From contig JAAYCB010000063.1 of NCBI GenBank assembly GCA_012744395.1, forward strand, positions 1 through 36,098: a stretch of DNA of 36,098 bases, read 5' to 3'. Numbering within the stretch: the stretch's first letter is position 1; the number at the start of each line of letters is the position of its first letter. The notes below the pieces were generated by a model. It ran no database searches. It saw only the letters and a list, made by a program, of their open reading frames with translations, and was not told where the DNA came from. The position numbers and the translations under genes were made by a program. Shown one piece after another: positions 1-8,601 of the stretch. This stretch comes from Pirellulaceae bacterium. GTDB lineage: Bacteria; Planctomycetota; Planctomycetia; Pirellulales; Thermoguttaceae.

Positions 1-125
1 GCGGCCTTGCGGCACGAAGTCCTATTGTGTTTGCCTGGTGTTTTCGGTATGCACCGCCTTTTCGCAGACGTCATCTGAGCGTTCGGTCTGTCTCTTGCCA
101 TCCGGTCCCACTCTGCGCAAAAGCG

Positions 126-1658
126 ATGAACTTTCGAAACCGCTACCAGTGTGAATTTGTTCTTCTGGTGGGTCTCTGCTTGTGCGGGGGCCTGGTTGCC
201 GTGCCGGCGTATGGCCAGGCCTCGGGCGAGTCCGGCGCGAAGGCGGTCTCGCTCGTGCCGCAGCGGCTGCCGATCTGGAAGCCCTCCAGGCAAGACGGAG
301 ACGCGGGGGCCGATCGGGCGACGGCGGAGGCGGCTTCGCAAGGCGTGCCGGCGGCGGCCGTCTCGCTGCCGGTGGCGACCAGCGGCGGCGGCCGGCCGGC
401 TGGCGGCAGCCCTGCGGAGGCGGCGAACGCCGGCGTGGCCGCGCCGGTCGCTCCGCGGGTGGGAGATCTCCATGCTCCCTACGCGGTGAATTACGGCCCG
501 GCGCTGGAGCCCGTGATCACCGAGGGGCCCGGCAACGACCTGACGGTCGTGTTGCCATCCGCCCAGCAGGTCGTGCCGCAATACCAGCCGCGCCGGCCGG
601 CGCTGTGGTTTGACGCGAATTACCTGATGTGGTGGGTCGAAGGGAGCCGCACGCCGGCGCTGGTGACCAGCGGGATCGGCGGATCGACCGGCGCCCTGGG
701 CGAATTGGGGACGGAAGTCCTCTTCCCGAGCACAAGGCTGAATGCCGGCATGCGGCACGGCTTTCGCGCGCAAGGGGGTTATTGGTTCGACGAGGCCGGG
801 CTTCTGGGGATCGAGGGCGACTACCTGATCCTGCTCGAGGAGAGCGAGGGGTTTGCCGCCTCGGGCGACGGCGTTCCCGTCCTCGCCCGGCCGTTCTTCA
901 ACATTGTCACCGGGCAGGAAGACTCGCACGTGTTCGCCTATCCGGATGTCGCCTCCGGCTCGATCGACATCTCGTCCGACAGCCGGATGCAGGCGGCGGG
1001 ACTCTGGTTTCGCCGGGCGATTCTCGAGACCGCTGACTTCCGCTGCGACGGCGACGACCGGTCGGGCGCCCGGGTCGACTTCCTGGCCGGCTATCGATTC
1101 ATGCAACTGGACGAGGACCTGCGGATCCGCGAATCGTTCGAGGCGGCTGGTCCGACCCAGTTCGACCTGTTCGACTCGTTTTCGACCGAGAATACGTTCC
1201 ACGGGGCGAATCTCGGCGTCCTCGCGGAGTTCCGCTACTGGGCGTTTTCCCTGGAATTGTTGATGCAGCTCGGGCTCGGCCATTCGTCGGCCGACGTGGT
1301 AATCGACGGGGCGACGACCACGACCACCGGGGGCGGCCCGCCCGTCGTCTCCGACGGCGGACTGCTGGCGCTGACCACGAATTCCGGCTCCTATTCGCAG
1401 GGCGGGCTGGCCGCCATTCCGGAACTCGGCGTCTCGGTCGGCTGCAACCTGACGCAGCGGCTGCGGGCGACGTTCGGCTACACGTTCATCTACTGGAGCC
1501 GCGTGGCCCGGCCGGGCGAGCAGATCGACCGCAACCTCAACCCGACGTTCTTTCCCAACAACGGCCCGGCCGTCGGCGCCCCGCAGCCGGAATTCACGTT
1601 CGTGACCACCGATCTGTGGATCCAGGGCATGAATTTCGGGCTCGATTACCGGTTCTGA
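126..1658 (+). CDS. BBP7-family outer-membrane beta-barrel protein
   Basis: This is a 510-residue exported protein. The chosen ATG at 126 is followed directly by a Sec signal peptide (hydrophobic core LLVGLCLCGGLVAV, cleavage near YGQA). An in-frame ATG at 27 would add 33 residues in front of it and is less likely. After the signal come about 120 low-complexity Ala/Pro/Gly residues. From about residue 158 the sequence reads ALWFDANYLMWWVEGSR, which I recognise as the opening of the BBP7 barrel family of planctomycetes. The rest alternates polar and aromatic residues and ends in an aromatic-rich strand, NFGLDYRF, with a terminal Phe as expected for an outer-membrane barrel. The family's substrate is unknown; a structural or porin-like role is inference. 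It converges on the giant secreted-protein gene on the other strand. Confidence 0.88.
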   Translation: MNFRNRYQCEFVLLVGLCLCGGLVAVPAYGQASGESGAKAVSLVPQRLPIWKPSRQDGDAGADRATAEAASQGVPAAAVSLPVATSGGGRPAGGSPAEAANAGVAAPVAPRVGDLHAPYAVNYGPALEPVITEGPGNDLTVVLPSAQQVVPQYQPRRPALWFDANYLMWWVEGSRTPALVTSGIGGSTGALGELGTEVLFPSTRLNAGMRHGFRAQGGYWFDEAGLLGIEGDYLILLEESEGFAASGDGVPVLARPFFNIVTGQEDSHVFAYPDVASGSIDISSDSRMQAAGLWFRRAILETADFRCDGDDRSGARVDFLAGYRFMQLDEDLRIRESFEAAGPTQFDLFDSFSTENTFHGANLGVLAEFRYWAFSLELLMQLGLGHSSADVVIDGATTTTTGGGPPVVSDGGLLALTTNSGSYSQGGLAAIPELGVSVGCNLTQRLRATFGYTFIYWSRVARPGEQIDRNLNPTFFPNNGPAVGAPQPEFTFVTTDLWIQGMNFGLDYRF

Positions 1659-1674
1659 CGGGGAATCGTCCGCC

Positions 1675-1702
1675 TCGTTCCCACGCGCGGGCCTGGGAAC
1701 GA
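1675..1702. terminator. Perfect 9-bp hairpin between convergent genes
   Basis: The arms TCGTTCCCA (1675-1683) and TGGGAACGA (1694-1702) are perfect reverse complements around a 10-nt loop. The hairpin lies 17 bp past the stop of the BBP7 gene and 96 bp past the stop of the opposing giant gene, so it could end transcripts from both sides. There is no T tract on either strand. The core resembles a dispersed intergenic repeat type common in bacterial genomes, so it may be a repeat rather than a true terminator. Confidence 0.5.
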
Positions 1703-1797
1703 CGGTGAAAATGGGGCGCAACGGAAGGCATTCCGTGCCGCGAGAATAATCCGGGGTCGGCGGTCGATCGACCACGTCCTATGCGCGCCGGCGGCGA

Positions 1798-4700
1798 TCA
1801 GTTCCACGGACCAAGCGTCCTGAGGACGAAGTCGACCGTCTTGGCGATCGACTTGCTGTCCGTTCCTCCCGCTTGGGACCGTGCCTCGACGAAGGAGAAA
1901 TCCCGCAGGTCGCACGTGAGCTGGTCGTTTGCGAGGCTTGCCGAATTGAATTCCGCGCGCAGAACGTCGTCGAGGGCGGAATCATGGAGCACGGCCGTGT
2001 CGTATCCGCCGCCCCCGTAGATTCTGATCGAGGTGATCGCACCGGCCGAGAAGACGTGGCTCCATGCGCCCAGGCTCACGTGGTAGCCGTCGGCGCTGGG
2101 CAGAAACTCGACCGCCTCGTCGCGGCTCGTGCCGGTGATCATCACTTGCCGGCCGCGCCGGCCGACCTGGATCACTTCGCCGAGCCGAATCCAATCGGCG
2201 GCCTCGCTGTCGCCGGCGCGGTCTTCCGCCCGGGCCATCTGCTCGCGGAGGCTGTAAGGCCAGCCGTAGGTTGTCAGGCTGGTGTGGATCGTCGAACCGA
2301 GGAAGCTGCCGATCGAGACCGAGGTGGGCCGCAGCCAGCCCGTATAGAGGCCGCCGATCCGGCCTTCCTCGTCCGCGTCGAGCGTGATCGTCGCCGTCAG
2401 CTGATCTCCGGCATAGCACGCGGCCGGCTGCCGGGCGACGACCTGGTAGTCGCCCGCCCGGAGACCGTCGATGCGGAATCGACCCTGGTCGTCGGTGATC
2501 GTGTTGATCTCGACCACGCCGCGATGCTCCGTGTCGTCGATCGCCGTGAGGGTCACGAAGACGCCCGGCAGCGGCAACGCGGCGGGCTGGAATCGGCTGT
2601 CCGTGTTCCGTGCATAGACATAGCCGGTGACGGCGGAAGTCATGCCGACATCGACCCGGACAATCGCCTCGTGCTCCGAGACGGCGCCGTCTGCATCGCG
2701 AATCGTGTAGGTAAAGGTGACCTTGCCGGAATAGCCGTCGGGCGCGACGTAGACGAACGACCCGTCGGCGTTCCCCTCGAGCAATTCTCCGACGGTCGGT
2801 TCTCCCCAGGTGTCGACAACGATCGGGTCGTTGCCCGGGTCGGAGTCGTTGGCCAACACCCCCCGCGCCGCGTCGACTTCCAGCCGGCCGAAGCCGTCGA
2901 AGACGTAGTAATCGGCGTTGGCCACCGGCGGAGCGTTGAGCACGACCAGCTCGAAGGAAACGCTCGCCGCTTCGCCGTCGCTATCGGTGGCCGTGACCGT
3001 GACCAGGCGCGAATCGTCGGGCCCGTCGGATGTCGCGAGCGACCAGCTCCAGGCGCCGTCGCCGTGGTCGACGATCGTGCCCGCGGAAACGGTCAGCGTC
3101 ACCGAATCGTCGCCCGGATCGTGGTACGTGCCGCTGTTGGCCGCCGTCTGGCCCTCCACGACTTCGACTTCCGGCAGGGCGGCGCTCACCTCGGGCGCCA
3201 CGTTGGCGACGACGAGTTCGAACGTCTCCGAGGTCGCCGCGCCGTCGCTGTCGGTGGCGGTGACCGTGATCACTTGGGAATCGTCGGGCCCGTCGGATGT
3301 CGCGAGCGACCAGCTCCAGGTGCCGTCGCCGTGGTCGACGATCGTGCCGGCGGAAACGGTCAGCGTGACCGAATCGTCGCCCGGATCGTGGTATGTGCCG
3401 CTGTTGGCCGCCAGTTCCCCTTCGTCCACATTCACCGCTGCCTGGTCGACCGTGAGCACGGGGGCGGCGTTCTCGACCACCAGTTCGAAGGTGATCGTGG
3501 CCGCGGCGCCGTCGCTGTCGGTGGCGGTGATCGAGACCTGCTGCGAATCGATGGCGTCGTTGGCGGTTGTGAACGACCAGCTCCAGGTGCCGTCGCCGTT
3601 GTCGACGATCGTGCCGGCGGAGGCCGCGAGCGTGACCGAATCGTCGCCCGGATCGTGCAGCGTGCCGGTGTTCGTGGCCGTCTCGCCTTCGACGACCGTT
3701 ACCGTTTGATGGTCGACGGATAGCGCGGGGGCGACGTTTTCGACGAGCAGTTCGAAGGTGATCGTGGCCGCGGCGCCGTGGCTGTCGGTGGCGGTGATCG
3801 AAACGGTCTGCGAGTCGTCCGGGCCGTCGGTGGTTTCCAACGACCAGCTCCAGGCGCCGTCGCCGAGGTCGACGATCGTGCCCGCCGAGGCGCTAAGGGT
3901 CACCGCGTCGCCGCCCGGATCGGAGTAGGTGCCGGTGTTCGTCGCCGTGGTCCCTTCGGCGACGGTCACCGACTCGTCGTGGACGCCGATCGCCGGGGGG
4001 AGATTGACGATCTCGATGGTCGCCTGGGCCAGTTCGCTGACCGCTCCGGCATTGTCGGTGCAGCGGAGGTAGACCATCCAGGAGCCGGGCCCGGCCAGGC
4101 CGTGGGCCGAGAAGACGGGGTTTTGTAGGTTCTCGTCGCCGCGCTCCGCCGCCTCGCCGGTCTCGCCGAACAGTCCATCGCCGTCGAGGTCCCACTCGTA
4201 GACGAGGGTCGGCTGGTCGGCCGGCGCGTCGGCGCCCGAGCCAAACAGCTCGACCGTGCCGAATTCATCGACCAGGTAGGGGCCGTTCGCGTCGGCCACC
4301 GGCGCGGCATTGACGACGGTCAGCTCGAACTGCTCGGTCGTCGACATCCCGTGCTCGTCGGTGACCGTGATCGACACGATATAGGAGCCGTCGTCGGCGT
4401 AGACGTGGCTGGCGTCGATCGACCCGACCGCCGGCGGCCAGGTCTCCTCCGCGTCGGCTTCGCCCGAATCGTTGGCGGTGCCGTCGCCCCAGTCGATCTC
4501 GTAGAGGAACGGCCCGCTGCTGTCGGGATCGAGAAACGCGGCGATCTTGCCGAAGTCGATCAGGCCTTCTGGGCGGGTCAGGTTGCCGACGACCAGCACG
4601 CTCGGCGGCTGGTTGTCTTCCTCGAGCGCCGCGGCGGCGATATCCGCCGGGTTGGCCAGCGGCCCGATGAACGGTTGGCCCGGCGCGGCGGACGTGTCCG

Positions 4701-7700
4701 AACGGAGGCCGTCGCTGCTGGCGGGCTCGGCCGGCGGTTCGACGTCCTGGACCGTGACGAGCAACGTCTGCGCGTGGGTTCCGCCGTCGTCGTCCTCGAG
4801 CGTGACGGTCACTTCGTAGGGGATCACGTTGCCGAGCGGATCGCGCCGCGCGCTGGCATAGGTGTGGCTGGCCGTGATCGAGCCGGTCAGACCGGCGACG
4901 TCGCCCGGCGGGCCGAATGGAGATGCGACCACGGTCGCCTGGTCTTGCGTCCCGTCGCCCCAATCGACCAGGGCCGTGTGGGTGTCGAGCGTGCCCGAGT
5001 CGAGGAAATCCACCGGGCCGAGGGTGAACGGTTCGCCCGCGTTGACGCTCGCGTCGGCGATCGGGTCGAGCACGGGCGCAACGTTCACCACGGTGACTTC
5101 CAGTGTCGCCGTCCCCACCCCGCCGTCGTCGTCGGTAACCGTCACGGTGACCGTGTAGGGGATGACGTCGCCGGAATCGTCGGTGTTCTCGTCGGCATAG
5201 ACGTGGCTCGCGGCGACGGTTCGGGCGACTGGATCGACCAGGCCGGCCTCGGGTTCCGTGCCGTCGCCCCAGTCGATCATCGCGGTGTGCAGATCAAGCG
5301 AGCCGGCATCGGTGAAACTCGCCAGAACCCTGTCGAGCAACGCCCCTTCCGCGATCTCCTCGGGTCCGAGGGGCGTGACCTGCGGCGGGGCGTTGCGGAC
5401 CTCGGCCGTCTTGTCGACGCTGATGCTGCCGCCATCGCCGTCGGCCACGGTCACGCGGACGTTGTAGACGAAGACTTCGGCGGGCGGATCCGCGCCGGTG
5501 GAGTTCGGGCCGTCGTCAAGATATCGGTGCGGATCGGAAAGGGGCTCGACCGGGATCGTGAACTCCCTGGCCCCGACCGGCAGGGTGACCACCGTCTCGG
5601 GCGTCCCGTCGCCCCAACTGACGGTCACGGTGTGCTCGTCGAGGATGCCGCCGTCTTCGAACGTGCCGTGGACATAGGCGACGTCGCCCTCGGTCACGGG
5701 CGCGATGTCGTCGACAACCAGCGCTCGCGGCGCCGCGTTGTTCACGATCACGGTCATGTAGCGTTCGAGCGAGCGGCCGCCGCCATCGTCCTCCACGGCG
5801 ATGGCGACCACGTAGCGGCCGTCGTCCAAGTAGGTATGCGAACCGTCGAACGTACCCCAGGTGAGTCTTCCGGGGCCGCCGGGGACGTCAATCCGGGCGG
5901 TGCCGCTGTCGAGTGCCGAGCCGTCGGCCCAGTCGATTTCGTAGGTGAACGCCGCAGCGTCGAGTTGATGGTATCCGGGGTCGGTGAACATCCCGAGGTT
6001 GGCGATGTCCAGTTCGCTCCCCTCGGCGACGACGCGGATGCCGCGGACCCAAAGGCTCGGGGGGGCGTTTTGGACGGTCAGGGAAAACGTGCCGAGGCCC
6101 TCTCCGCCGCCGTCGTCCCGCACGCGGATCGAGACGGTGTAGACCTCCAAGGCGACCCCGTAGTCGTGCGCGAGCTTGACCGTTTTGCCGTCAATCGCCG
6201 CCGGCTGCCAACCCGAGCCGTCGCCGTAGTCGACCTCGGCCGTCCACTGATCGTCGCCGGGATCGGTAAAGACGACATCCAGCGTGAATGGAGTCCCTTC
6301 GTCGACGATCGCATCTTCGATGGGGCTGACAATCGGGGCCGCGTTGAGGACCGTGATGGGGATCGTCCTGGTGTCGCTGGCGCCGCCGGAGTCGGTGATT
6401 GCGACCGTGACCGTGTAGGGATCGCCCGGCAAGCCGGCCGAGTTCTCATCGAGATACTGGTGGGAGCGGGCGAAGCCGCGCTCGCCCTCGGTCAAGTCGA
6501 ACGTGTCGCTCCCGCCATCGCCCCAGTCGATCGTGATCGTGTGGACGTCGACGGGGCTCGGGTCGTCGAATCCGCAATAGAGGGTCGTCGAACCGCCCTC
6601 GTCGATGGTGGCCGGGTCGGCGTCCAGATCGGTGATCGTGGGGACGGGCTGGCCGACATGGATCGAGTCGGGGGCGTAGGCGTAGCGGACATGGTCCGCT
6701 GCGTCGCGGATCGCGCCGAGCACGAAGTAGTCGCCGATCGCGATACCGGCAAGGTCGCATGTGCCAGATTGCGCCTGCGGCGCCGCGGCAGTCTTCGCCA
6801 GGGTCTGGCCCGCCTCGCTGCTGACCAGGATCGCATTGTCGTTGTAGGGGTTGCGGTCCGGATCGAGGTAGAAATGGGCGGTGGCCGGGCTGTCGTAGTC
6901 CTGGTGGCGGAAATCGACGTCGAACGTGTCGCCCGAAATGAAGTTCCGCTGGGCGGAAGCGACCCGCAGATCGAGGAGATTCGGCCAAGTGGCATTGGTC
7001 CAGTCGATGGCCGCGCGGCTCCCTTCGCCGCCCAGAGCGGTCGCCAGACCCGCGGAGGGACGCGGTCCCCCAACGACCCGGCAATAATAATACCCCGTTT
7101 CGCCGCGTGGGCCGGGCATCTGTTGGGCCGTGTCGTACCAGGCGGCCAGCTCGGCCGCGGTCAACTCAACATCGCCGTCGTGGATGCCGTCGACCGTGTC
7201 GATTGTGCCGTGGTACCAGAGATGGACGTCGGAGTGCGCGCCCGGATAGCCCAGGTTGTCCTCCCCATCGAGGAGCTCCTCGTTGAGGAGGAACTCGTGG
7301 GCCCCGGGGACGGATTCGCCGTCGAAGTCGGTCACATTCGCGTCGGATCGCCAGTAGCTGTCGGCGAAGACCACGTTCTCGGTGACGGCGAAGCTGTTGT
7401 CTCCCCAATCGTCGGCGCCGACGGGAAAATCGATCGGGTGGGTGTCGAGGTAGGTGACCTGGTCGACCCAGACTCCCGCCTGGCCGAAATCTTCCGCCAG
7501 GGCGCCAACCAGGGAAGCGCCGCGGCTGTGCCCGACCAAGTGGATCGGCGAGGCGAGCAGATTGGCGCCGAGTGAGGCCAGACCGGTCAAGAGATGCGTG
7601 GAGACCGCTTCGGCGACGGACTGGGTGGTCGCCTCCCAGGGCGTGGCGACGGCGGACCAGTCGAGGCTGACGACCGCTTCACCACCGAGCGACTTCGCCA

Positions 7701-8076
7701 GGTCGTAGGTGGCCGCGATGTCTTCCGCGTCGGGCGCGAAGGTGCCGTGGAAGTCCCAGCCCGTGACTTGCACGCCGCCATCCACCTCTTGGACCGTGAT
7801 CTTGAATTGGGCGACGCTCTCCGCTTCGCCCCCGTAGGCCTCGCCAATCCGGCCGGCGACCTCCTCCGCCATTCGACCAACCCAGATCGGCAACTGGGGC
7901 TGATCTCCGGGCGGTTGGGCTCCATGCGTGATGAAGGTCACGCCGCTGAGCAGCCGCCGATCTTCCAGCGGTTCGCAGAGCAGGCGGCGGCGCTTCGGTC
8001 GAGAAGCGCGGAGCGGGGACGGCGAGTCGGGATGGAGGATCGAGCTGCGGATGCGTTCAAAGAGAAATCGGCGCAT
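1798..8076 (-). CDS. Giant secreted LEPR-XLL protein: hydrolase, PKD domains and tandem repeats
   Basis: This is a 2092-residue protein. I chose the ATG at 8076 because the planctomycete N-terminal motif EPLEDRRLLSG (residues 35-45) then falls where LEPR-XLL proteins carry it; the frame stays open 162 codons further upstream, but that stretch looks non-coding. Domains in order: an alpha/beta-hydrolase (about 48-330) with the nucleophile elbow GHSRG (Ser184) and candidate Asp and His in YLDTHPID and HSDVHLWYH; about eight PKD-like Ig domains carrying WGDG motifs (about 480-1350); four tandem 89-residue repeats (about 1360-1713); a cadherin/VCBS-type domain with NDSDPGND (about 1714-1812); an SdrD_B/CarboxypepD_reg-like domain (about 1812-1925); and a unique C-terminus. 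No dockerin is seen. It is probably a surface or extracellular esterase/lipase on a long stalk. The substrate is unknown, and the hydrolase assignment rests on the elbow and fold order. Confidence 0.85.
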   Translation of the reverse strand: MRRFLFERIRSSILHPDSPSPLRASRPKRRRLLCEPLEDRRLLSGVTFITHGAQPPGDQPQLPIWVGRMAEEVAGRIGEAYGGEAESVAQFKITVQEVDGGVQVTGWDFHGTFAPDAEDIAATYDLAKSLGGEAVVSLDWSAVATPWEATTQSVAEAVSTHLLTGLASLGANLLASPIHLVGHSRGASLVGALAEDFGQAGVWVDQVTYLDTHPIDFPVGADDWGDNSFAVTENVVFADSYWRSDANVTDFDGESVPGAHEFLLNEELLDGEDNLGYPGAHSDVHLWYHGTIDTVDGIHDGDVELTAAELAAWYDTAQQMPGPRGETGYYYCRVVGGPRPSAGLATALGGEGSRAAIDWTNATWPNLLDLRVASAQRNFISGDTFDVDFRHQDYDSPATAHFYLDPDRNPYNDNAILVSSEAGQTLAKTAAAPQAQSGTCDLAGIAIGDYFVLGAIRDAADHVRYAYAPDSIHVGQPVPTITDLDADPATIDEGGSTTLYCGFDDPSPVDVHTITIDWGDGGSDTFDLTEGERGFARSHQYLDENSAGLPGDPYTVTVAITDSGGASDTRTIPITVLNAAPIVSPIEDAIVDEGTPFTLDVVFTDPGDDQWTAEVDYGDGSGWQPAAIDGKTVKLAHDYGVALEVYTVSIRVRDDGGGEGLGTFSLTVQNAPPSLWVRGIRVVAEGSELDIANLGMFTDPGYHQLDAAAFTYEIDWADGSALDSGTARIDVPGGPGRLTWGTFDGSHTYLDDGRYVVAIAVEDDGGGRSLERYMTVIVNNAAPRALVVDDIAPVTEGDVAYVHGTFEDGGILDEHTVTVSWGDGTPETVVTLPVGAREFTIPVEPLSDPHRYLDDGPNSTGADPPAEVFVYNVRVTVADGDGGSISVDKTAEVRNAPPQVTPLGPEEIAEGALLDRVLASFTDAGSLDLHTAMIDWGDGTEPEAGLVDPVARTVAASHVYADENTDDSGDVIPYTVTVTVTDDDGGVGTATLEVTVVNVAPVLDPIADASVNAGEPFTLGPVDFLDSGTLDTHTALVDWGDGTQDQATVVASPFGPPGDVAGLTGSITASHTYASARRDPLGNVIPYEVTVTLEDDDGGTHAQTLLVTVQDVEPPAEPASSDGLRSDTSAAPGQPFIGPLANPADIAAAALEEDNQPPSVLVVGNLTRPEGLIDFGKIAAFLDPDSSGPFLYEIDWGDGTANDSGEADAEETWPPAVGSIDASHVYADDGSYIVSITVTDEHGMSTTEQFELTVVNAAPVADANGPYLVDEFGTVELFGSGADAPADQPTLVYEWDLDGDGLFGETGEAAERGDENLQNPVFSAHGLAGPGSWMVYLRCTDNAGAVSELAQATIEIVNLPPAIGVHDESVTVAEGTTATNTGTYSDPGGDAVTLSASAGTIVDLGDGAWSWSLETTDGPDDSQTVSITATDSHGAAATITFELLVENVAPALSVDHQTVTVVEGETATNTGTLHDPGDDSVTLAASAGTIVDNGDGTWSWSFTTANDAIDSQQVSITATDSDGAAATITFELVVENAAPVLTVDQAAVNVDEGELAANSGTYHDPGDDSVTLTVSAGTIVDHGDGTWSWSLATSDGPDDSQVITVTATDSDGAATSETFELVVANVAPEVSAALPEVEVVEGQTAANSGTYHDPGDDSVTLTVSAGTIVDHGDGAWSWSLATSDGPDDSRLVTVTATDSDGEAASVSFELVVLNAPPVANADYYVFDGFGRLEVDAARGVLANDSDPGNDPIVVDTWGEPTVGELLEGNADGSFVYVAPDGYSGKVTFTYTIRDADGAVSEHEAIVRVDVGMTSAVTGYVYARNTDSRFQPAALPLPGVFVTLTAIDDTEHRGVVEINTITDDQGRFRIDGLRAGDYQVVARQPAACYAGDQLTATITLDADEEGRIGGLYTGWLRPTSVSIGSFLGSTIHTSLTTYGWPYSLREQMARAEDRAGDSEAADWIRLGEVIQVGRRGRQVMITGTSRDEAVEFLPSADGYHVSLGAWSHVFSAGAITSIRIYGGGGYDTAVLHDSALDDVLRAEFNSASLANDQLTCDLRDFSFVEARSQAGGTDSKSIAKTVDFVLRTLGPWN
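2938..4005 (-). repeat. Four tandem 267-bp (89-residue) coding repeats
   Basis: Equivalent positions recur at 3011, 3278, 3545 and 3812, exactly 267 bp apart, so each unit is 89 codons. Each protein unit reads roughly VDxxxVxVxEGExAxNxGTYxDPGDDSVTL, then ASAGTIVDxGDGTWSWS, then VTATDSDGAA. The two units nearest the 3' end of the gene are almost identical over about 135 bp (3011 onward against 3278 onward), which suggests a recent duplication or ongoing gene conversion. The units are VCBS/Ig-like stalk modules in appearance. Confidence 0.85.
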
Positions 8077-8307
8077 GATGTCACACCCTTCGGCGGAGAC
8101 GGATGACAAAATCGCTGCGGAACCGTTGCGGCGAAAAGAACTCGACGGTTGTGAAACGTGATTACGCGCGCCCGGAACGCTTGCCGGCACGGCAAATTCA
8201 CGGAGTTTCCGCAAGCGTACGGGCCGTCGGCCACTCCTTGGCAGAGCGACGCCAAGGCGCGCTTCCGCCCGACAGATACACGCCCCATACCAACCGGGGC
8301 TGCCCCA

Positions 8308-8334
8308 GCGGAGTGCAGCCACTCTGCGCTCCGC
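8308..8334. repeat. 11-bp hairpin containing GGAGTGCAG
   Basis: GCGGAGTGCAG (8308-8318) pairs with CTGCGCTCCGC (8324-8334) around a 5-nt loop with one mismatch. It shares the GGAGTGCAG core with the larger inverted repeat at 8472-8565. It lies just downstream of the predicted -10 of the giant gene, so it would form at the very 5' end of that transcript. Confidence 0.55.
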
Positions 8335-8344
8335 GGTCCGGGTC

Positions 8345-8373
8345 ATCATGACTGCGGGAAAACGGCCTGTCAA
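8345..8373 (-). promoter_or_regulatory. Predicted sigma70 promoter for the giant secreted protein
   Basis: Reading the minus strand, a perfect -35 TTGACA (8373-8368) is followed by a 17-bp spacer and a -10 CATGAT (8350-8345), which matches 4 of 6 consensus positions. Transcription would begin near 8338, giving a leader of about 260 nt that includes the hairpin at 8308-8334. No TTGACA match this well placed was noticed in the other intergenic regions. Confidence 0.5.
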
Positions 8374-8384
8374 GCATTTGCCAG

Positions 8385-8414
8385 AAAAAAATGCCCGAAG
8401 CCCCCATCTTCCGG
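8385..8414 (-). terminator. Rho-independent-like terminator downstream of the BamA gene
   Basis: On the minus strand, CCGGAAG (8414-8408) and CTTCGGG (8400-8394) form a 7-bp stem with one mismatch and a 7-nt loop. CA and a run of seven T (8391-8385) follow. It lies about 190 nt past the BamA stop and just before the promoter of the next gene, so it would insulate the two units. Confidence 0.6.
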
Positions 8415-8471
8415 CCCCAGAGTGGGTCGGCCGGTCTTCGGAGTGCTCCGCCTGCCCGCCGCGCTGCCCGT

Positions 8472-8565
8472 GGAGTGCAGCGACGGATCGCCGCTTTGGA
8501 CGCGCGGCCACTTGAGAACGAGGTGCGTCTGGGGAGGGGACAGCGGCGATCAACCGCCGCACTCC
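8472..8565. repeat. Imperfect 24-bp inverted repeat, 46-nt spacer
   Basis: The left arm (8472-8495) begins GGAGTGCAGCG and ends GATCGCCGCT. The right arm (8542-8565) is its reverse complement at about 20 of 24 positions. The left arm shares the GGAGTGCAG core with the 8308-8334 hairpin; the right arm ends in the variant GGAGTGCGG (read on the minus strand). The pair looks like a member of a dispersed GC-rich intergenic repeat family. No open frame of the element type lies between the arms. Confidence 0.55.
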
Positions 8566-8601
8566 AAGGCCTCGATCGGCAAGCGGGGGAAAGGCGGCCC
8601 C

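Larger units (their letters stand above)
8077..8601. other. 525-bp intergenic region with promoter, terminator and inverted repeats
   Basis: No credible gene lies between the start of the giant-protein gene and the end of the BamA gene, although frames are open on both strands. The region holds a rho-independent-like terminator (8385-8414), a good promoter reading toward the giant gene (8345-8373), a short hairpin (8308-8334) and a larger imperfect inverted repeat (8472-8565). Each is listed separately. Confidence 0.7.

Noticed and set aside
25-53. TTGTGT / TATGCA pair with a 17-bp spacer before the BBP7 gene
   Set aside because: Only 3 of 6 matches at each box; too weak to call as a promoter.
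4351-7575. A 1074-codon open frame on the plus strand opposite the giant gene
   Set aside because: Its translation is Val/Arg/Gly/Asp-rich with no domain, and it mirrors the PKD codons on the other strand. Very high third-position GC keeps antisense frames open.
8077-8562. Upstream extension of the giant-protein frame by 162 codons
   Set aside because: It would cross the promoter, hairpin and terminator, and the text is Arg/Pro-rich. The LEPR-XLL motif sits at the usual distance from the ATG at 8076.
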